In this document: positions 46,808 through 59,646 of the stretch, one piece after another | How positions within the stretch are numbered: the stretch's first letter is position 1 | Layout: the number at the start of each line of letters is the position of its first letter | Assembly (NCBI GenBank): GCA_963678705.1 | Contig: OY783208.1 | Span: 2,728,001-2,792,000, forward strand | Origin: Panorpa germanica | Taxonomy: Eukaryota; Arthropoda; Insecta; Mecoptera; Panorpidae | DNA length: 64,000 bases | Direction: 5' to 3' | Made by a program: the position numbers and the translations under genes | Notes under the pieces: generated by a model | What the model was told of the DNA's origin: nothing | Databases searched by the model: none | Seen by the model: the letters and a program-made list of their open reading frames with translations, nothing else

Positions 46808-49592
46808 ATGTGCAGTTTAACGATAGGCTTGTGTATTGTGTTAGTTCTAAGTGTGAACGCTCAGGTGAGCTATGGTGAGCTATTGTTTGATGATGCAAAC
46901 AAATCGACATCTATTCCAAGCGATTGGAACGTTGAATACCCGTCGATTGTAACATTCATTAGTGTGCGTAATGTAAACGTTAATAAGATAAACACCGGTG
47001 CTTTTAAAGACTTCACCAACCTCAGACTGCTGCAGCTCACAGGAAGAATAACCGTCATAGAGGACGAGGCCTTCACTGGATTGGACAAATTAGAACAAAT
47101 AGAACTAAATGGAGTTGGCATTCAACACATCGGCCCTAAAGTGTTCTATAATTTAAAAAGTTTAACGTCGTTAAACATGGCGAGTAATGAAATTAGAAAA
47201 ATAAGTTTGAATTTACTAATGTTGACAGAACTGAATTTATCTAATAATAATATCACTGAATTAAGTGATATCACTTTTATAAACTTAAAGAATCTGAAAT
47301 ATATTGACTTAAGTGAGAATAAAATCCGTGCTATAAAATCTAAGACATTCGCTGGATGTCCAAGTCTTGCTACTTTAAATTTAAATAAAAATCAGATTGC
47401 CAATATTGAACCATATGCTTTTAGAGACCTGTCCAAGTTGGAAGTATTGTCCTTAAGGCATAACAATTTAACGACAGTACCAGAAGATCCGTTCAGTGGG
47501 TTGAAGAATTTAAAGCGATTCGATTTGTCACATAATTTAATAAATGACATTGGTCTTTTAGGTTTCGTTAGTCATCATGCATTGACTAGTTTAGATTTGT
47601 CACATAACAAGATTACATCTCTTGATACGTTGTGGTTGCCTACACTGACTGAAATCAGGTTGGATCATAACTCAATAACGAGTTTACCTAAAGACACATT
47701 TATTTACACACGTAAATTAGAATATTTAGACTTAGGATTTAATTTAATAAAAGAATTCTATTTATCTAATGACTGTAATAGGTTAAGACGTCTCAACTTA
47801 AAACACAACCAATTAGATTCTATAAAATTACTAGCCACAACTCAAATGAACATTGAGGTATTAGATTTAAGTGACAACAACTTGACTCACCTTGACGAAT
47901 CGTTTCAACATTTAATTAACCTTGAAACATTGTCACTAACGAAAAACAAAATTAAAAGTTTTCCACTGTGTATACCGGGCAGGTTAACACATTTTGATTT
48001 ATCTCACAATGAACTTCATGGGATAGCACTGGATAAATTCTGTGGCTCTGCAACTCAAGGGAAACTGCAAATAGTAGATTTATCTGCTAATCAGTTCACA
48101 TCTTACAACTTGACCTACAGCAACAAATCTTTACAAGAAACGCAACCAGATTTGAACGAAATTGATTTAAGTGTTAATTTATTGAATGCCGACTCAGTGA
48201 AACAAATTGAAGATTTTGAGCTGCGTCATATAAAACGACTAAAAACTGAACCGCAGCGAGTAAATGTCATAGGAGTTAGTAGTAATGAGAGCACAAACGG
48301 AAAAAGTAAACCAAGCGGAAAAGAGACAACCCCTAGAATTAAAACAACAACCGAAAAAACGGCCATGGCGACGTCCGTTGAAAATATTGAATCGCAACGA
48401 ACACCTATGATTGAAAACAACCAAAATAGTAGCACGAACGAAGATTGGAATCTAACTGGTAACAGAGGAAACCATGAAAATGAAACCACAATCCAAAATA
48501 CGACGGCGTTGGCGCCCGTTGATAAATCAGATCAGAACGAAAAGTACACAACGTGGATCGCTGTTACTTCGGCTGCACTGGCTGTTGGTGTATTTGCAGG
48601 TTAGAATTACAATCCTATTTATCTTAATTGTAGAACAGGCAACCCTCCTAACAATTAACGGTGGCCTACAATCTTAATTCAGAGAGAGTTCAGAAAGTGG
48701 GGATGAAATGCGTTTTATGTTTCAGGCCGATGTTTTCCTACTCTTAACATTCTCGTAGCTATTTTGTGCTATTTTAGTTATTTTTCTGGTGCACATCTTC
48801 CCTTCCCCCGTCCCTCCATAGTAAATATTCAGGGGCACCAAATTTTGACATTATTCCGTTTAGGAAAAGTTTCTCGCGAAATTTACATCGTAGCACGGTC
48901 CTGTAGGAACCACGTGTCCTGTAGGTCCACGTTACAGAATCCTGAATTAAATAACACCGACCTGGAACATAAAACGTTCCCTGCACATCCAGAGTAAAAT
49001 GAATTTCAAATTTATTGAGTACAAAACATAATTAAGTATTCCTAACTCATAATATTAATAATTACTACATGGAAAACCTGTTCCTTTTCAGTAATTGCCG
49101 CCATATTGGTTGTGTGTAAACAACGGAGAAGGACGAACCCGAACCCGAATGTCAACGATGCAATTATGTTAAATGAGCTTTATGATGATGTCAGACCTGC
49201 GAGGGCTGATGATGACGACAGATCCAGTCCAGATTATGATTATCCCAGGTTCCCTCCCCTTTATGACGATGTAGGAGTGCAGCCTACCTATTTAGCGGTC
49301 CTGCCCGATATTCCAGGTACGTAATTAGAGAACGTCCAACCTAATTATTGAAAAGTCAATTAGTTGCTTTTACAAGCACATTGTGTAACATTGTTACCTA
49401 AAGCTTCAAATACAACAATTAAACAATAATTAAAAAATGTAAATACAAAGAAAGTAAGGTAGTTTTAATTGGGTATGGGAATGGGTATGTTCACTATTAT
49501 AAGTTGATGTGTTTTTGAATGTTTTAGGGGCCCAACCTCTGGAACAGGAGGACATGGAATCCGAAGAGAATCACTACGAAGAAATTGGCTGA
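46808..49592 (+). CDS. Gene D: LRR transmembrane receptor, longest paralog
   Basis: Exons 46808-48599, 49092-49316 and 49528-49592 give 693 residues. The signal peptide and first repeats are identical to gene B, but from about residue 125 the LRRs diverge strongly; about 16-17 LRRs in all. The stalk is about 90 residues, rich in Thr, Ser, Asn and Lys, and probably glycosylated and extended. Its last third (IQNTTALAPVDKSDQNE) is shared with gene E, not gene B. The membrane helix is about 583-606 and the tail 607-693. Exon 3 reads GAQPLEQEDMESEENHYEEIG, because its acceptor has GGGG CCC where the paralogs have GGG CCCC. AATAAA lies at 49747-49752. Confidence 0.87.
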
Positions 49593-51117
49593 CGACTAAC
49601 ATGGCAACGTTTTCTTTATTTTTATTTAAACTCAGTTTTTATGATAGGCAATAGTTTGTAATAATTTATCAGTGTAAATGTATAGATTATGTAACGTATA
49701 TATAACTTAGATAACATAGCATAATATTAGTGAAATAATTATTTATAATAAACGCTTTTATTATTATAATACGGCTAAAATGTTTTTCTCTTCCATTAAT
49801 TACTTCATTCGTTTGAAATAAATTAAAGATTATTTTATAAAAAACGTTTTTTAATTAATTTTAAATTCCTTTTTTTAATCACTTTAGTTATCAAAGTAAA
49901 ACGTAGAAAAGAAAATAAAGAATCTTTTTATATTTATTATTTAGTGCAAGCATTTGACGTGTCATTTCTTTCTGGTTGCAATTTATCCATCAGCAGAGCA
50001 TATTGTCGCGCTATACGAAGAGCTTATCAGGAATCATGGGGAGAAACAGCCTCCATGATGGGTTGTACTGGAATTACGCGCACGTGTGCAAATGTCGCTC
50101 AGTTCCTTTCAATAGCTTAGGGTGCGCACAATTTGTTATGAAGGACCTTTTTGTTATTAACTAATTAATAGCATTTTTTTATTTATATCAAAAGACACAG
50201 CAAAACATCAGAACTTTTTTAGATTACATTTATTTTAAAACTACACTATTGAATTACATATAAATTGATTAAATATTTTAATTGATGGGAATACTAGTTA
50301 CGACACTAAGTAAATGTAGCTCGCGGTTTTAGTTATAAATAAAAATATGTGTAATTATTATTTTATGTAAATGCACCAAAGGTTATGCGTCCGTTACGTT
50401 TGATAGTTGAAGCGATAAGAAAGACATACGAACACAAACGTAGTATCGATGCCTAGTATAAATGGATCGTAAAACAAAGGATGTTTACATAAGCAATATT
50501 AGGGCTTGCCCAAAGCGAGTAGTATATAAAAACAAATAGGCATAAAATATAAATGAATTAAGACAAAGAAATCTTAATTCTAACATTAATTAAAAATAAA
50601 AGCAAGATATTGATATAGAAATATGAATATTGCATGCATATATGAACACGTAGTATTAAATACATTAAAATAAGCGAGGTCCTTTATTTAGGTTGGCAAG
50701 TAAATACCCCTAACAACTTGCACAATGAACTTGTAACCATCGCACGGCACTGGACACTGAAAATGTCGTTGATTCCAAAGATGAGAGGATTAAAGATAAA
50801 GCCAGAAGAAAGTTAATAGTTTAAACAAATTAGGTCGTAAATAAAACAAACATCGTTAAGAATGAGTAAAAGCTGAGTAAATGCGTCAGGCTCTATTTGT
50901 AATAAAACAAATACAAGGAAATAAAGCCAATGAAAAGTCAGAAGCGGAAGAAGGCGTATTACAAAAGAGGATAAAAACACAGGAACCCAATGGAAGAAGG
51001 AACATTCAAATTCACAAACTTCATAATATCACTTTAAATAACGAATTACAACTGAAAGTAAAACGATAGATTTTTAACACTTCGGCCTTCGCTCGGAGGG
51101 GCCGAATGAGTTCACGA
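49593..51117. other. Intergenic after gene D
   Basis: 49620-50070 matches the gene B flank. About 50080-50650 has no counterpart in the other units. 50676 on again resembles 30300. The 62-codon frames at 49976 and 50881 are not conserved and are not called. Confidence 0.45.
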
Positions 51118-52424
51118 ATCTTTTTTTAACTCTTTGTTATATGTAATTTTAAGATTTCGTTTTTTTTACAATTATATTTTTTTATTTGTTTGAAATATGT
51201 GTGTTTTTGTTTATTTTAACAAGTAAGTAATATACCTTAATTTTCCCATATCCAATGTGCACCGCGTAGTGTCGGATTCCGCCGTTGTTTTAATTATATT
51301 TTTAATAATGATTTGGAAATACTTGTACGCTTTATAATGATCGCAAAACTGTCTTAGATTAAACCGAAAGGCGGGGTTGATTAGCCCATATGGCTAATCA
51401 ATAGTTGTATTTAATTATTCTTTTGTTCATTTATAACTTTAGCATTTTATTAGCTGATTTCCTAATTTACAGCTTCAATTTAAATTAGGTGGCGCTGCTA
51501 AATAACGGAATAGAAATAGTTAAAAGGTTTATTGAGTAGCTTAAATCAGTAAAATAGTTTGACAAAAATTAAAATAAGAGATAAATGTTTAAATGAAAAG
51601 AACTCCTCCAGCCAACAGTGGGGGTTACAAACTCGACCAAATCTTAAGACAGACATGCAGTGATGAGATGGCACTACTAATTACTTAAGGTAGAGTGAGA
51701 TGCATAATGACACCTTCGCTACATTCTGAGAATCAACACATGAGGTTCTTGAGTACAGGACACGTGACTCGTGACACGTGGCATGGCTATACAGCGTCTG
51801 CTTGCGTGCTGAGACTAATTAGGAAGGACGTGTGTTGCCTATTTAGATTTTAACGGAAGTGCATCAACCGAGATTCATCTTAAAGCTTGTCGATTATCAG
51901 GTTCTGAATTCCTGAGCGTCGCGCGGCTTCACATCATGTTTTAATTGCTAATAGACATTCAAATAACGCGGTTTTCCGTTAAACAACTACTTCCGATTCG
52001 CGAGTTTTACATCGTTAGTGCCAACTCGTGACCTGCACTTAACATTACTTCATAAATTTGGAATGATCGTCTTATGTGTGTAAATAAGTAAATCAGGTGA
52101 GTACTGATACTGAGTGCAAAAACTGTCTGCGCTTTGTTGTCTATTTAAATTTTCCGCGGATACCATTTTGTCCTAACCCGCTACACGTTAAAAACCTGAA
52201 TGTGTTATGTTTCTAATGATTACGATATAGGTCTCTTTCCTACTAATTAATAAAACTATAGCTGAGCGCGGTTACATTTGAAGCAGCCTGCAGGAAAATT
52301 GATTTATGACAAACCTAGAGTTTTGCACTTGTTCTCTGTTCAATATATTTTGCTTAAATGTTACTTTAAAACACTTATAAAAATAGAAATATATAATAAC
52401 TATGCATTGTAGTACAAAAGAAAC
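51118..52424. repeat. Array flank sequence (second copy of 1-1289)
   Basis: Collinear with the left end of the window, with a few per cent difference by eye; non-coding. Confidence 0.75.
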
Positions 52425-52750
52425 ATAAACTTTATTGAAAATGTAGCTTCCTTACATTAGTTTATTATTACATTTTATTTCTTTTTGACATTTATTTGTA
52501 TAGCCAAACCCTGGTGATACATTTCTGGTTACCTACCTCTCCTGTGATTAATATCCTAAATAATGAACCATTGATACTATTTGGTAGTAGTCACGGCAGA
52601 GGTAAACAGTCGTAATTAAGCGAACAACATTATCAGGGACCAGCGAGTGAATAATTAGGGAAATGAGCAACTCGTTCACGAATGACAAATTAAACTAACA
52701 CGAGCTGTCCCATTACACAGGGGCGTGACTTTCATTACGAAATAAGAAAC
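52425..52750 (-). repeat. Dispersed flank repeat R1
   Basis: 3' flank context, followed by MITE-1. Confidence 0.6.
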
Positions 52751-52751
52751 A

Positions 52752-53359
52752 ATGAACTTGTGTCCTCATTTTTTAGTGGTCGATTTTTCAATTGTTGATT
52801 GAAATTGATGTTAATAAATGTGTATTGGCGTGTCTATTTTATTAAATATCTAAATGTTGACGGAGATATAGCAATTAAAAGTTTGAATTGTAGTTTTAGC
52901 GCTAGAAATGGTCGTGATATTTGTATGACGTGAAATGCATTTTAACGTCAGTTATTTGTTGAGTAGCTCACTGCTGTAGTAATGTTTTGTAGCTGTTGGT
53001 AGTCAAATAATCAAGTCAAATAAAAGAATAATAAGTTTTTATTTTATTTAACCCTGCTAAGGCAGACATAATATTGAAATTTGATTGTTTCTTGAAATAG
53101 CTGTAAATAATATTTGATATTTTGATATATAAATACATATAGCAGAGATTTAGGAGCTGTAAGGTTGGCAGCGGTTGTGATGTCACATGCATTTGGAATG
53201 TTGTACAACGTTGAATCCCTTTAATAATTAAAGAGACAAAATGACTTTTTTAATTGTTAATATCTTCTAACATATAAGGAGTTATTAACAAATAATTGAA
53301 CATTTGAGGTTCTAGTAACCCACTTTATTAATATGTAGTACACTTTTAAACAAGCCCAT
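52752..53359 (-). mobile_element. MITE-1, copy 9
   Basis: The first terminus is mutated (ATGAACTTGTGTCCT); it ends AAACAAGCCCAT. Confidence 0.75.
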
Positions 53360-54062
53360 TGCAGCCTTATTCTGGTTTAGATATTTGTCTTATAAATGTA
53401 AGTACCTTTCCATGTGTTAAAGAATTGATTCAGATCGTTTAAGACGATATAGATAGCACTAGATCGTTGTCCACTTTATATAGAAATGAATTGCGAAGTA
53501 AAACTGTGCAAGGTATATTGATAAAGTTGCCTGCCAAAACCTCAAATATCCAATTATTTTTATTCAATTCGCAATATTATAGAAGTTATTAACAATTGAT
53601 ATTATCATTGCTTCCTTACCTTCTTCCCCACTACCATTTGCCAACATTTACCATCACTGTTAAACAAGAGAAGTGCAAAAGAGATGCAAAATTAAACGAC
53701 AAAGCTATAGCTGCTGTTGCGTCGACACATAATGTTTCAATATAATGTCGTGGTATAAAACAAAAAATAAATAACATTACTTATTATATTCTAACAAGTA
53801 CTTGACGTTCACATATATTAAGGGAAAAGGAAATACAAACTTAATGGGATAACTTCTTTGGGATAATGGGATAACACCTACTTTTCGGAGCGCCTAGGTG
53901 GTATAGCCCTTTAAATAGATCTACGTCATTTTTTGCTATTTAACAACACGTGTGCAGTTAGCTACGAAGGCTGCCATCTTCTTACTTTCATGAAAGGATC
54001 AAAATGCTTCCCAGCCGATTTATAGAAATAAGGCATTCCATTTCTTCACCAATAAGTCTGTA

Positions 54063-54353
54063 TTGAAGTATTCCGGCTTATCTTTGTACAACGTCTTGAG
54101 ACAAATATCACAAATAGCTCGACGAGATATTGTGAAGATTAGTTCAAGTTTTGCAGACATTCGCAGGCACTTTTTGTGTGTCCTTCAGCTGATAAGACCA
54201 CCGCTGATAAGTATTGCAATGATAGCCCAATGTTCCGTTAAATACATTATCAAAAGTCTACTAATATTTGTAGGTTATCTTTCAGCAGAATATTTGACAG
54301 CACACGTGTTTAAACAAGGTGACAGGCAAGGTATCAATTATTTAAATAAATAA
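54063..54353 (+). CDS. Conserved hypothetical ORF, copy in unit 3
   Basis: Third open copy of the core; it again lacks an upstream ATG. Changes against the other copies include FVGYL for FGGYL and QGDRQ for QVDRQ. Confidence 0.2.
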   Translation: MKYSGLSLYNVLRQISQIARRDIVKISSSFADIRRHFLCVLQLIRPPLISIAMIAQCSVKYIIKSLLIFVGYLSAEYLTAHVFKQGDRQGINYLNK

Positions 54354-55239
54354 AATGTAGGTATAGTTACATTAAGGATTAAGAAATAATAAAAACTCAA
54401 CGCAATATGAAACGTGGGCCAAAACAACAAATAATGATCCAGGAAAATCTGGAGAATCTATCAGTTTGCTGTAAAGTGAGCAACTTCAAAACACTATTAC
54501 CGGAGCTACGGAAAATTGAATAAACACACCTAGATTACGATAATACCACCCTGTATAATGTCATCACGAACATGCCAGCAACTTAAAGAAGGTTTCCACG
54601 TAACGGATGTAATAACGCGTTTCCGTTTTGATTAGAAACGATTCAAACTTGTCTAAACAGAAATAAATTGTTCAACTGCGTCTTACATTAAGCAATTCAT
54701 TAGTTTTATTTCGTCTAAAGTAAGGTTTTGTTAAAAACTGTCTCTGCTTCCAATAACATTCCTAACTTTAGTTTTATTTACGTAACAATGTTACTTTCAA
54801 ACATTTCACTTATTTAACACAAGTGTCAATTTACTACGTTTTTACATCGGGCAACACTGCGCAACTGAATCCAGTATTTATGGTGGTGCCAGTATTGTTT
54901 GCTTCTGCACTTAACTGTACTTAACAATGCTTGCACTAGATAATAAATACAAAAGATTCTTTATTTTCTTTTCTACATTTACTTTGATAACTAAAGTAAC
55001 TATTTTGATTAAAAAAGAGAAAATAAAATTAAATAAAAAATGTTGTTTATAAAATAATCTTTAATTTATTTCAAAGGAATGAAGAGAAAAACTATTTATT
55101 TGTAGTTTAATAATAAAAGCGTGGTGCGCTTAATTAATCTAAAATTTGTATTCTACTTTAAATAATTATATCACTAATATTATGCTATGTTATCTAAGTT
55201 ATATACATGTTACATAATCTATACATTCACACGTCGTCG
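54354..55239. other. Intergenic, 3' flank of gene E
   Basis: Collinear with 13067-13935 and 32927-33844; nothing coding is seen. Confidence 0.45.
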
Positions 55240-57416
55240 TCAGCCAATTTCTTCATAGTGATTTTCTTCGGGCTCGATGTACTCCTGTTCCAAAGGTTGG
55301 GGCCCTGAAAAACACTTCGAGTTATAATAGTGAACATACCCAATTAAAACTACCTTACTTTCTTTGTATTTACATTTTTTAATTATTGTTTAATTGTTGT
55401 ATTTGAAGCTTTAGGTAACAATGTTACACAATGTGCTTGTAAAAGCAACTAATTGACTTTTCAATAATTAGGTTCAATTCACGTTGGGCGTTCTCTAATT
55501 ACGTACCTGGAATATCAGGCAGGACCGCTAAATAGGTAGGCTGCACTCCTACATCGTCATAAAGTGGAGAAAACCTGGTGTAGTCATAATCTGGACTGGA
55601 TCTGTCATCATCATTAGCCCTCGCAGGTCCGACGTCATCATAAAGCTCATTTAACATAACTGCATTGTTGACATTCGAGTTCGGGTTCGTCCTTCTCCGT
55701 TGTTTATACACAAACAATATGGCGGCCATTACTGAAAGGAACAGGTTTTCCATGTAGTAATTATTAATTAAATGAGTTAGGAACACTTAATTATGTTGCC
55801 CCAATTAGCTTAAAATTCATTTTACTCTGGATGTACAGGGAGCGCTTTATGTTTGAAGTGTAAGAAGACAAGATAAACTGCTGAAATAGCACAAAATAGC
55901 TACAAGAATGTTAAGGAAGATGTATATTATAAAATGGTGTTACATTTAAAAGTAATTGAGGAAAACATCGGCCTGGAACATAAAACGCATGTCATCCCCA
56001 CTTTCTGAACTTTCTCTGAATTAATATTGGCCACCGTTAATTGTTAGGAGGGTTGCCTATTCTACAATTCAGATAAATAGGATTGTAATTCTAACCTGCA
56101 AATACAGCAACAGCCAGTGCAGCCGAAGTTACCACGATCCATGTTGTGTACTGGTTTTCGTTCTGATCTGATTTATCAACGGGCGCCAACGCCGTCGTAT
56201 TTTGGATTGTTGTTTTATTTCCATGGTCTCCGTTCATGCTCTCATTACGACTGACTTCGACAACTGTTAGCTGTGGTTCAATTTTTAGAACTGCTATATA
56301 ACGCAGATCAGAATTTTGAATTTGTTTCACTGAGTCGGCATTCAAGAAATTCCTGCTTAAATCAATTTCGTTCAAATCTGGTTGCGTTTCTTGTAAAGAT
56401 TTGTTGGTGTGCGACAAATTGTAAGATGTTAACTGATTAGAAGATAAATTCACTATTTCCAGCTTCCCTTGAATCGCAGAGCCACAGAATTTATCCAGTG
56501 CTATCTCATAAAGTTCATTGTGAGATAAATCCAAATCAGTTAAACTACCCGGTATACACAGAGGAAAATTTTTAAGTTTATTGTTGTTTAAATACATTGT
56601 TTGAAGGTTAATTAAATGTTGAAACGATTCGTCAAGGTGATTCAAGTTGTTTAAAAGAGACGGATCAAGGGATGTGATACTGTTCTCTGATAAATCTAAT
56701 TTCTTTAAACTCGTCAGCCCTTTAAAATGATTTGCTGTTATCGTCTTTAAATTGTTGTTCCTTAAAATTAATTTTTCCAACTTATGAAGATCCCTAAATG
56801 CGTCTGGTTCAATATCTGCCAACTGATTGTCATGCAAATACAATTCAATTAGGTTTGGACAACCAGAGAATGTGCCGGACTTTATTGAACGGATTTTATT
56901 ATTATCCATCCCAATATAAACCAATTCTTGTAATTCTCTAAAAGTACTGTTATTTAATTCCGTAATTTTGTTATAAGATAAATGTAAGAATTTCAACATT
57001 GCTAAGTTATTTAATCGAATGTTCTTAATTTTATTTCTATCCATATTTAACCACTTTAAATTGTTCAAATTACTAAATACATTTGGGCCAATATTTTGGA
57101 TATTTGCTTCTAGTATTATTTTTTCTATTTTAGTTAATCCTCTGAAAGCCCCATCTTCTATTCCGTTAATTTTACCACTTAGGTCAAGTATTTTAAGATT
57201 TGTGAAGTTTTCAAAAGCATTGGCTTCTATTTTATCAACATTTATATTATCCACCTTAATCCTTCTTACAGTTGACGGATTTGCAATGTTCCAATCGGAT
57301 GGAATTGTTTTCATTATGTTAGCATCATCGAAGTAAAGCTCGGTATCAAGGTCGTCTAACTGAGCAGCCACACTAACGACGCACGCAACCAAAAGACACA
57401 TCATCGCACCACGCAT
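55240..57416 (-). CDS. Gene E: LRR transmembrane receptor
   Basis: Exons 57416-56096, 55731-55507 and 55304-55240 give 536 residues. The signal peptide is nearly that of gene A. About 12 LRRs are shortened further at the centre (LLNNLNHLDESFQHL). The stalk of about 45 residues ends in the IQNTTALAPVDKSDQNE block shared with gene D. The membrane helix is about 426-449 and the tail 450-536. In exon 3, GAC has become TAC, so EDIEP reads EYIEP and adds a tyrosine; LYDDV (twice), YDYT (YDYP in paralogs), YLAV and YEEIG are otherwise present. Confidence 0.86.
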
Positions 57417-57720
57417 TGTGATTTTGTTGAAACACGAAATAATACCAAACCACTGAACTACAATTACTTTTGGTTTACTTTGGTGTAATTATTCACTGCA
57501 CTGTAATTGTTAACAGACACTGATTAAGTCAGCGAGGGCCCGGTAACTAATTTCTCGCTTCCTTTTCTCCACAGCTTTTATATCAAAATGAACACAATGA
57601 GTGCCATTAAGGAGATGTGTCATACAAAGACGGTTTTCATTTCCATATTGACGACATTTAGCGCTGTCACACTTCCTTTGAATTATTCACGTGATTCATG
57701 CTTACATGCAGTCATTTTGT
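57417..57720 (-). promoter_or_regulatory. Gene E promoter and 5' leader
   Basis: TATA box 57576-57582 on the minus strand, degenerate CRE TGACGACA 57659-57666, E-box CACGTG 57688-57693. Confidence 0.65.
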
Positions 57721-57873
57721 TACCTAGTTTTTACCGGTTTATCTTTTAGACAGTGTTACTTTCATTAAAATTATTATTTTTTGTAGTACTTTAGGTTTTA
57801 AAGAAATGTTTGTTTTCTTTTAGAAAAATATGTCCGTGATTTTAAGTAGATTGCACAATGGGATATATTTTAA

Positions 57874-58705
57874 GGTGAAAAGGTTTTTTTTTATGTTTAA
57901 ATCGTTTTATGTAAGTAACTATAAACGCGAATCAAAATCTAAAGCTGCAATAAGTTGAAATCACAAAAAAAAATTTTGAAAACTAATATTTTCTAGTTAA
58001 ATTCCAATTTTTATATTTTTATACTATACTAGCTGTCCCGGCCACGCGTTGCTGTGTCTAACGTTTTTGTCATATTACATTACATAGCGCCATCTATTGA
58101 ATATTTACTCAATCTAGTCAACAGATGTCGCCATCTTTTAAAATCGTTTGGAGCTAACAGATAATTAATAGACAAATAATTTGCAATAAGATAATATTGC
58201 AATCATAAATTGAGATGTAAGCTATCCTATCTTTCCAGTTGGATCAAACTGCACACGGTGTACAAATTTGATTAAAATCGGTTAAGTAGTTTAGGAGTCC
58301 ATCGCGGACAAACAACGTGACACGTAATTTATATATATTAAGATATATATTTAAGTCTAAAGCGTAACTTTGAGAACCATAATAAAAGTTATAAAATGTA
58401 TGACAAACCCTTAGAAATGTTACCAGTCATATAAAAATTGGAATTTAACTGGAAAATATAGCAATATTAATTTTCAAAACTTATTTCTGTGGTTCCAACT
58501 CATTAAAAGTCAGTGGAAGAAAGCTTAAAATGAAGATACGTTATTCATCTAACTAATTGCAGCTTTAGATTTTGATTCGCGTCTATAGTTACTTACTTAA
58601 AACGATTTAAACATAAAAAACATGTTTTTTTTTATAATAATTAATCTGCTGTATAGTATCGCCATCTTTATTTTGCTAGAAAAAATGACCAAGTATCTTT
58701 TCATC
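57874..58705. mobile_element. Foldback element, copy 3 (with inserted retro-like sequence)
   Basis: TTAA lies on both sides (57870-57873, 58706-58709). The left arm is partly deleted and the loop is enlarged by the insertion at 58028-58343. Confidence 0.7.
58028..58343 (+). mobile_element. Retroelement-like 3' fragment
   Basis: Starts ctagctgtcccggccacgcg and contains gattaaaatcggttaagtag and gcggacaaacaacgtgac, ending in a TA-rich tail (atatatatta). This tail type is widespread in arthropod genomes and usually ascribed to non-LTR elements or their SINEs. Copy 1 of the host foldback (around 16776-16795) has the empty site. Confidence 0.6.
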
Positions 58706-58980
58706 TTAAAATAATTTATCAAAAATCTAAGCTTCTGTTAACGACATCTATTGAAGAGTATCTTAAAATATTTATTATTTGTTATGTGTTCAATAGATGA
58801 CGCCCAGAGTGTATGCAACCTAAATAACACTGTATGGATATTCACATTTAAAGACAATGAAATATGTATATATCAAAGAAATTTACAAAAAATGATCTAC
58901 GATACGATTTCGGTAGCATATAGGCATCTAAACCTACACCTGGAACATTACAAACATATAACGCATTTTAGTATAAAAGG

Positions 58981-59305
58981 AAAATAAACTTTATTGAAAA
59001 TGTAGCTTCCTTACATTAGTTTATTATTACATTTTATTTCTTTTTGACATTTATTTGTATAGCCAAACCCCTGATGATATATTTCTCGTTATCTACCTCT
59101 CCTCTGATTAATATCCTAAAATAATGAACCATTGATACTATTTGGTAGTAGTCACGGCAGAGGTAAACAGTCGTAATTAAGCAAACAACGGTATCAGGGG
59201 CCAGCGAGTGAATAATTAGGGAAATGAGCAACTCGTTCACAAATGACAAATTAAACTAACATGAGATGTCACATTAAACAGGGGCGTGACTTTCTTAAAG
59301 AACTA
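58981..59305 (-). repeat. Dispersed flank repeat R1
   Basis: Upstream context, behind gene E. Confidence 0.6.
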
Positions 59306-59646
59306 ATTTTAAAACAGAGAATTGAAAGTTAAAAATAAGATTAATTCTTGCCGGCAAGTTAAGTTTTGTTTTGCATAATTATAGCCTTGTCGAGGTGTGT
59401 TTTATAAGGGCATGATCTTCTTATGTGCTAAGGAACTAATTGAGATCATTGTACACTTAATATTTAATTGAATCAAAACTGAATTTGTATAAAACTGCAC
59501 TGTCTATTGATAAAGTTGACTCAAAACCTCAAATATCCAATTATTGTTATTCAATTCGCAATATTATAGAAGTTATTAACGATTGAAATAGTCCTTTGAA
59601 TAATTAAAGAGGTAAAAAAATTCATTACATTAAAGAAGTACAAAAG

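Larger units (their letters stand above)
31025..52424 (+). repeat. Large tandem unit 2 (about 21.4 kb)
   Basis: Same order of landmarks as unit 1 with genes C and D. It is longer mainly through extra sequence after gene D (about 50080-51120). Confidence 0.85.

Noticed and set aside
48226..48489. Antisense frames over gene D and similar ones over B, C and E
   Set aside because: They are shadows of the LRR exon on the opposite strand.
48474..48677. 67-codon plus-strand frame at the end of gene D exon 1
   Set aside because: It is an alternative frame overlapping the stalk and intron 1; the splice-consistent frame is the receptor.
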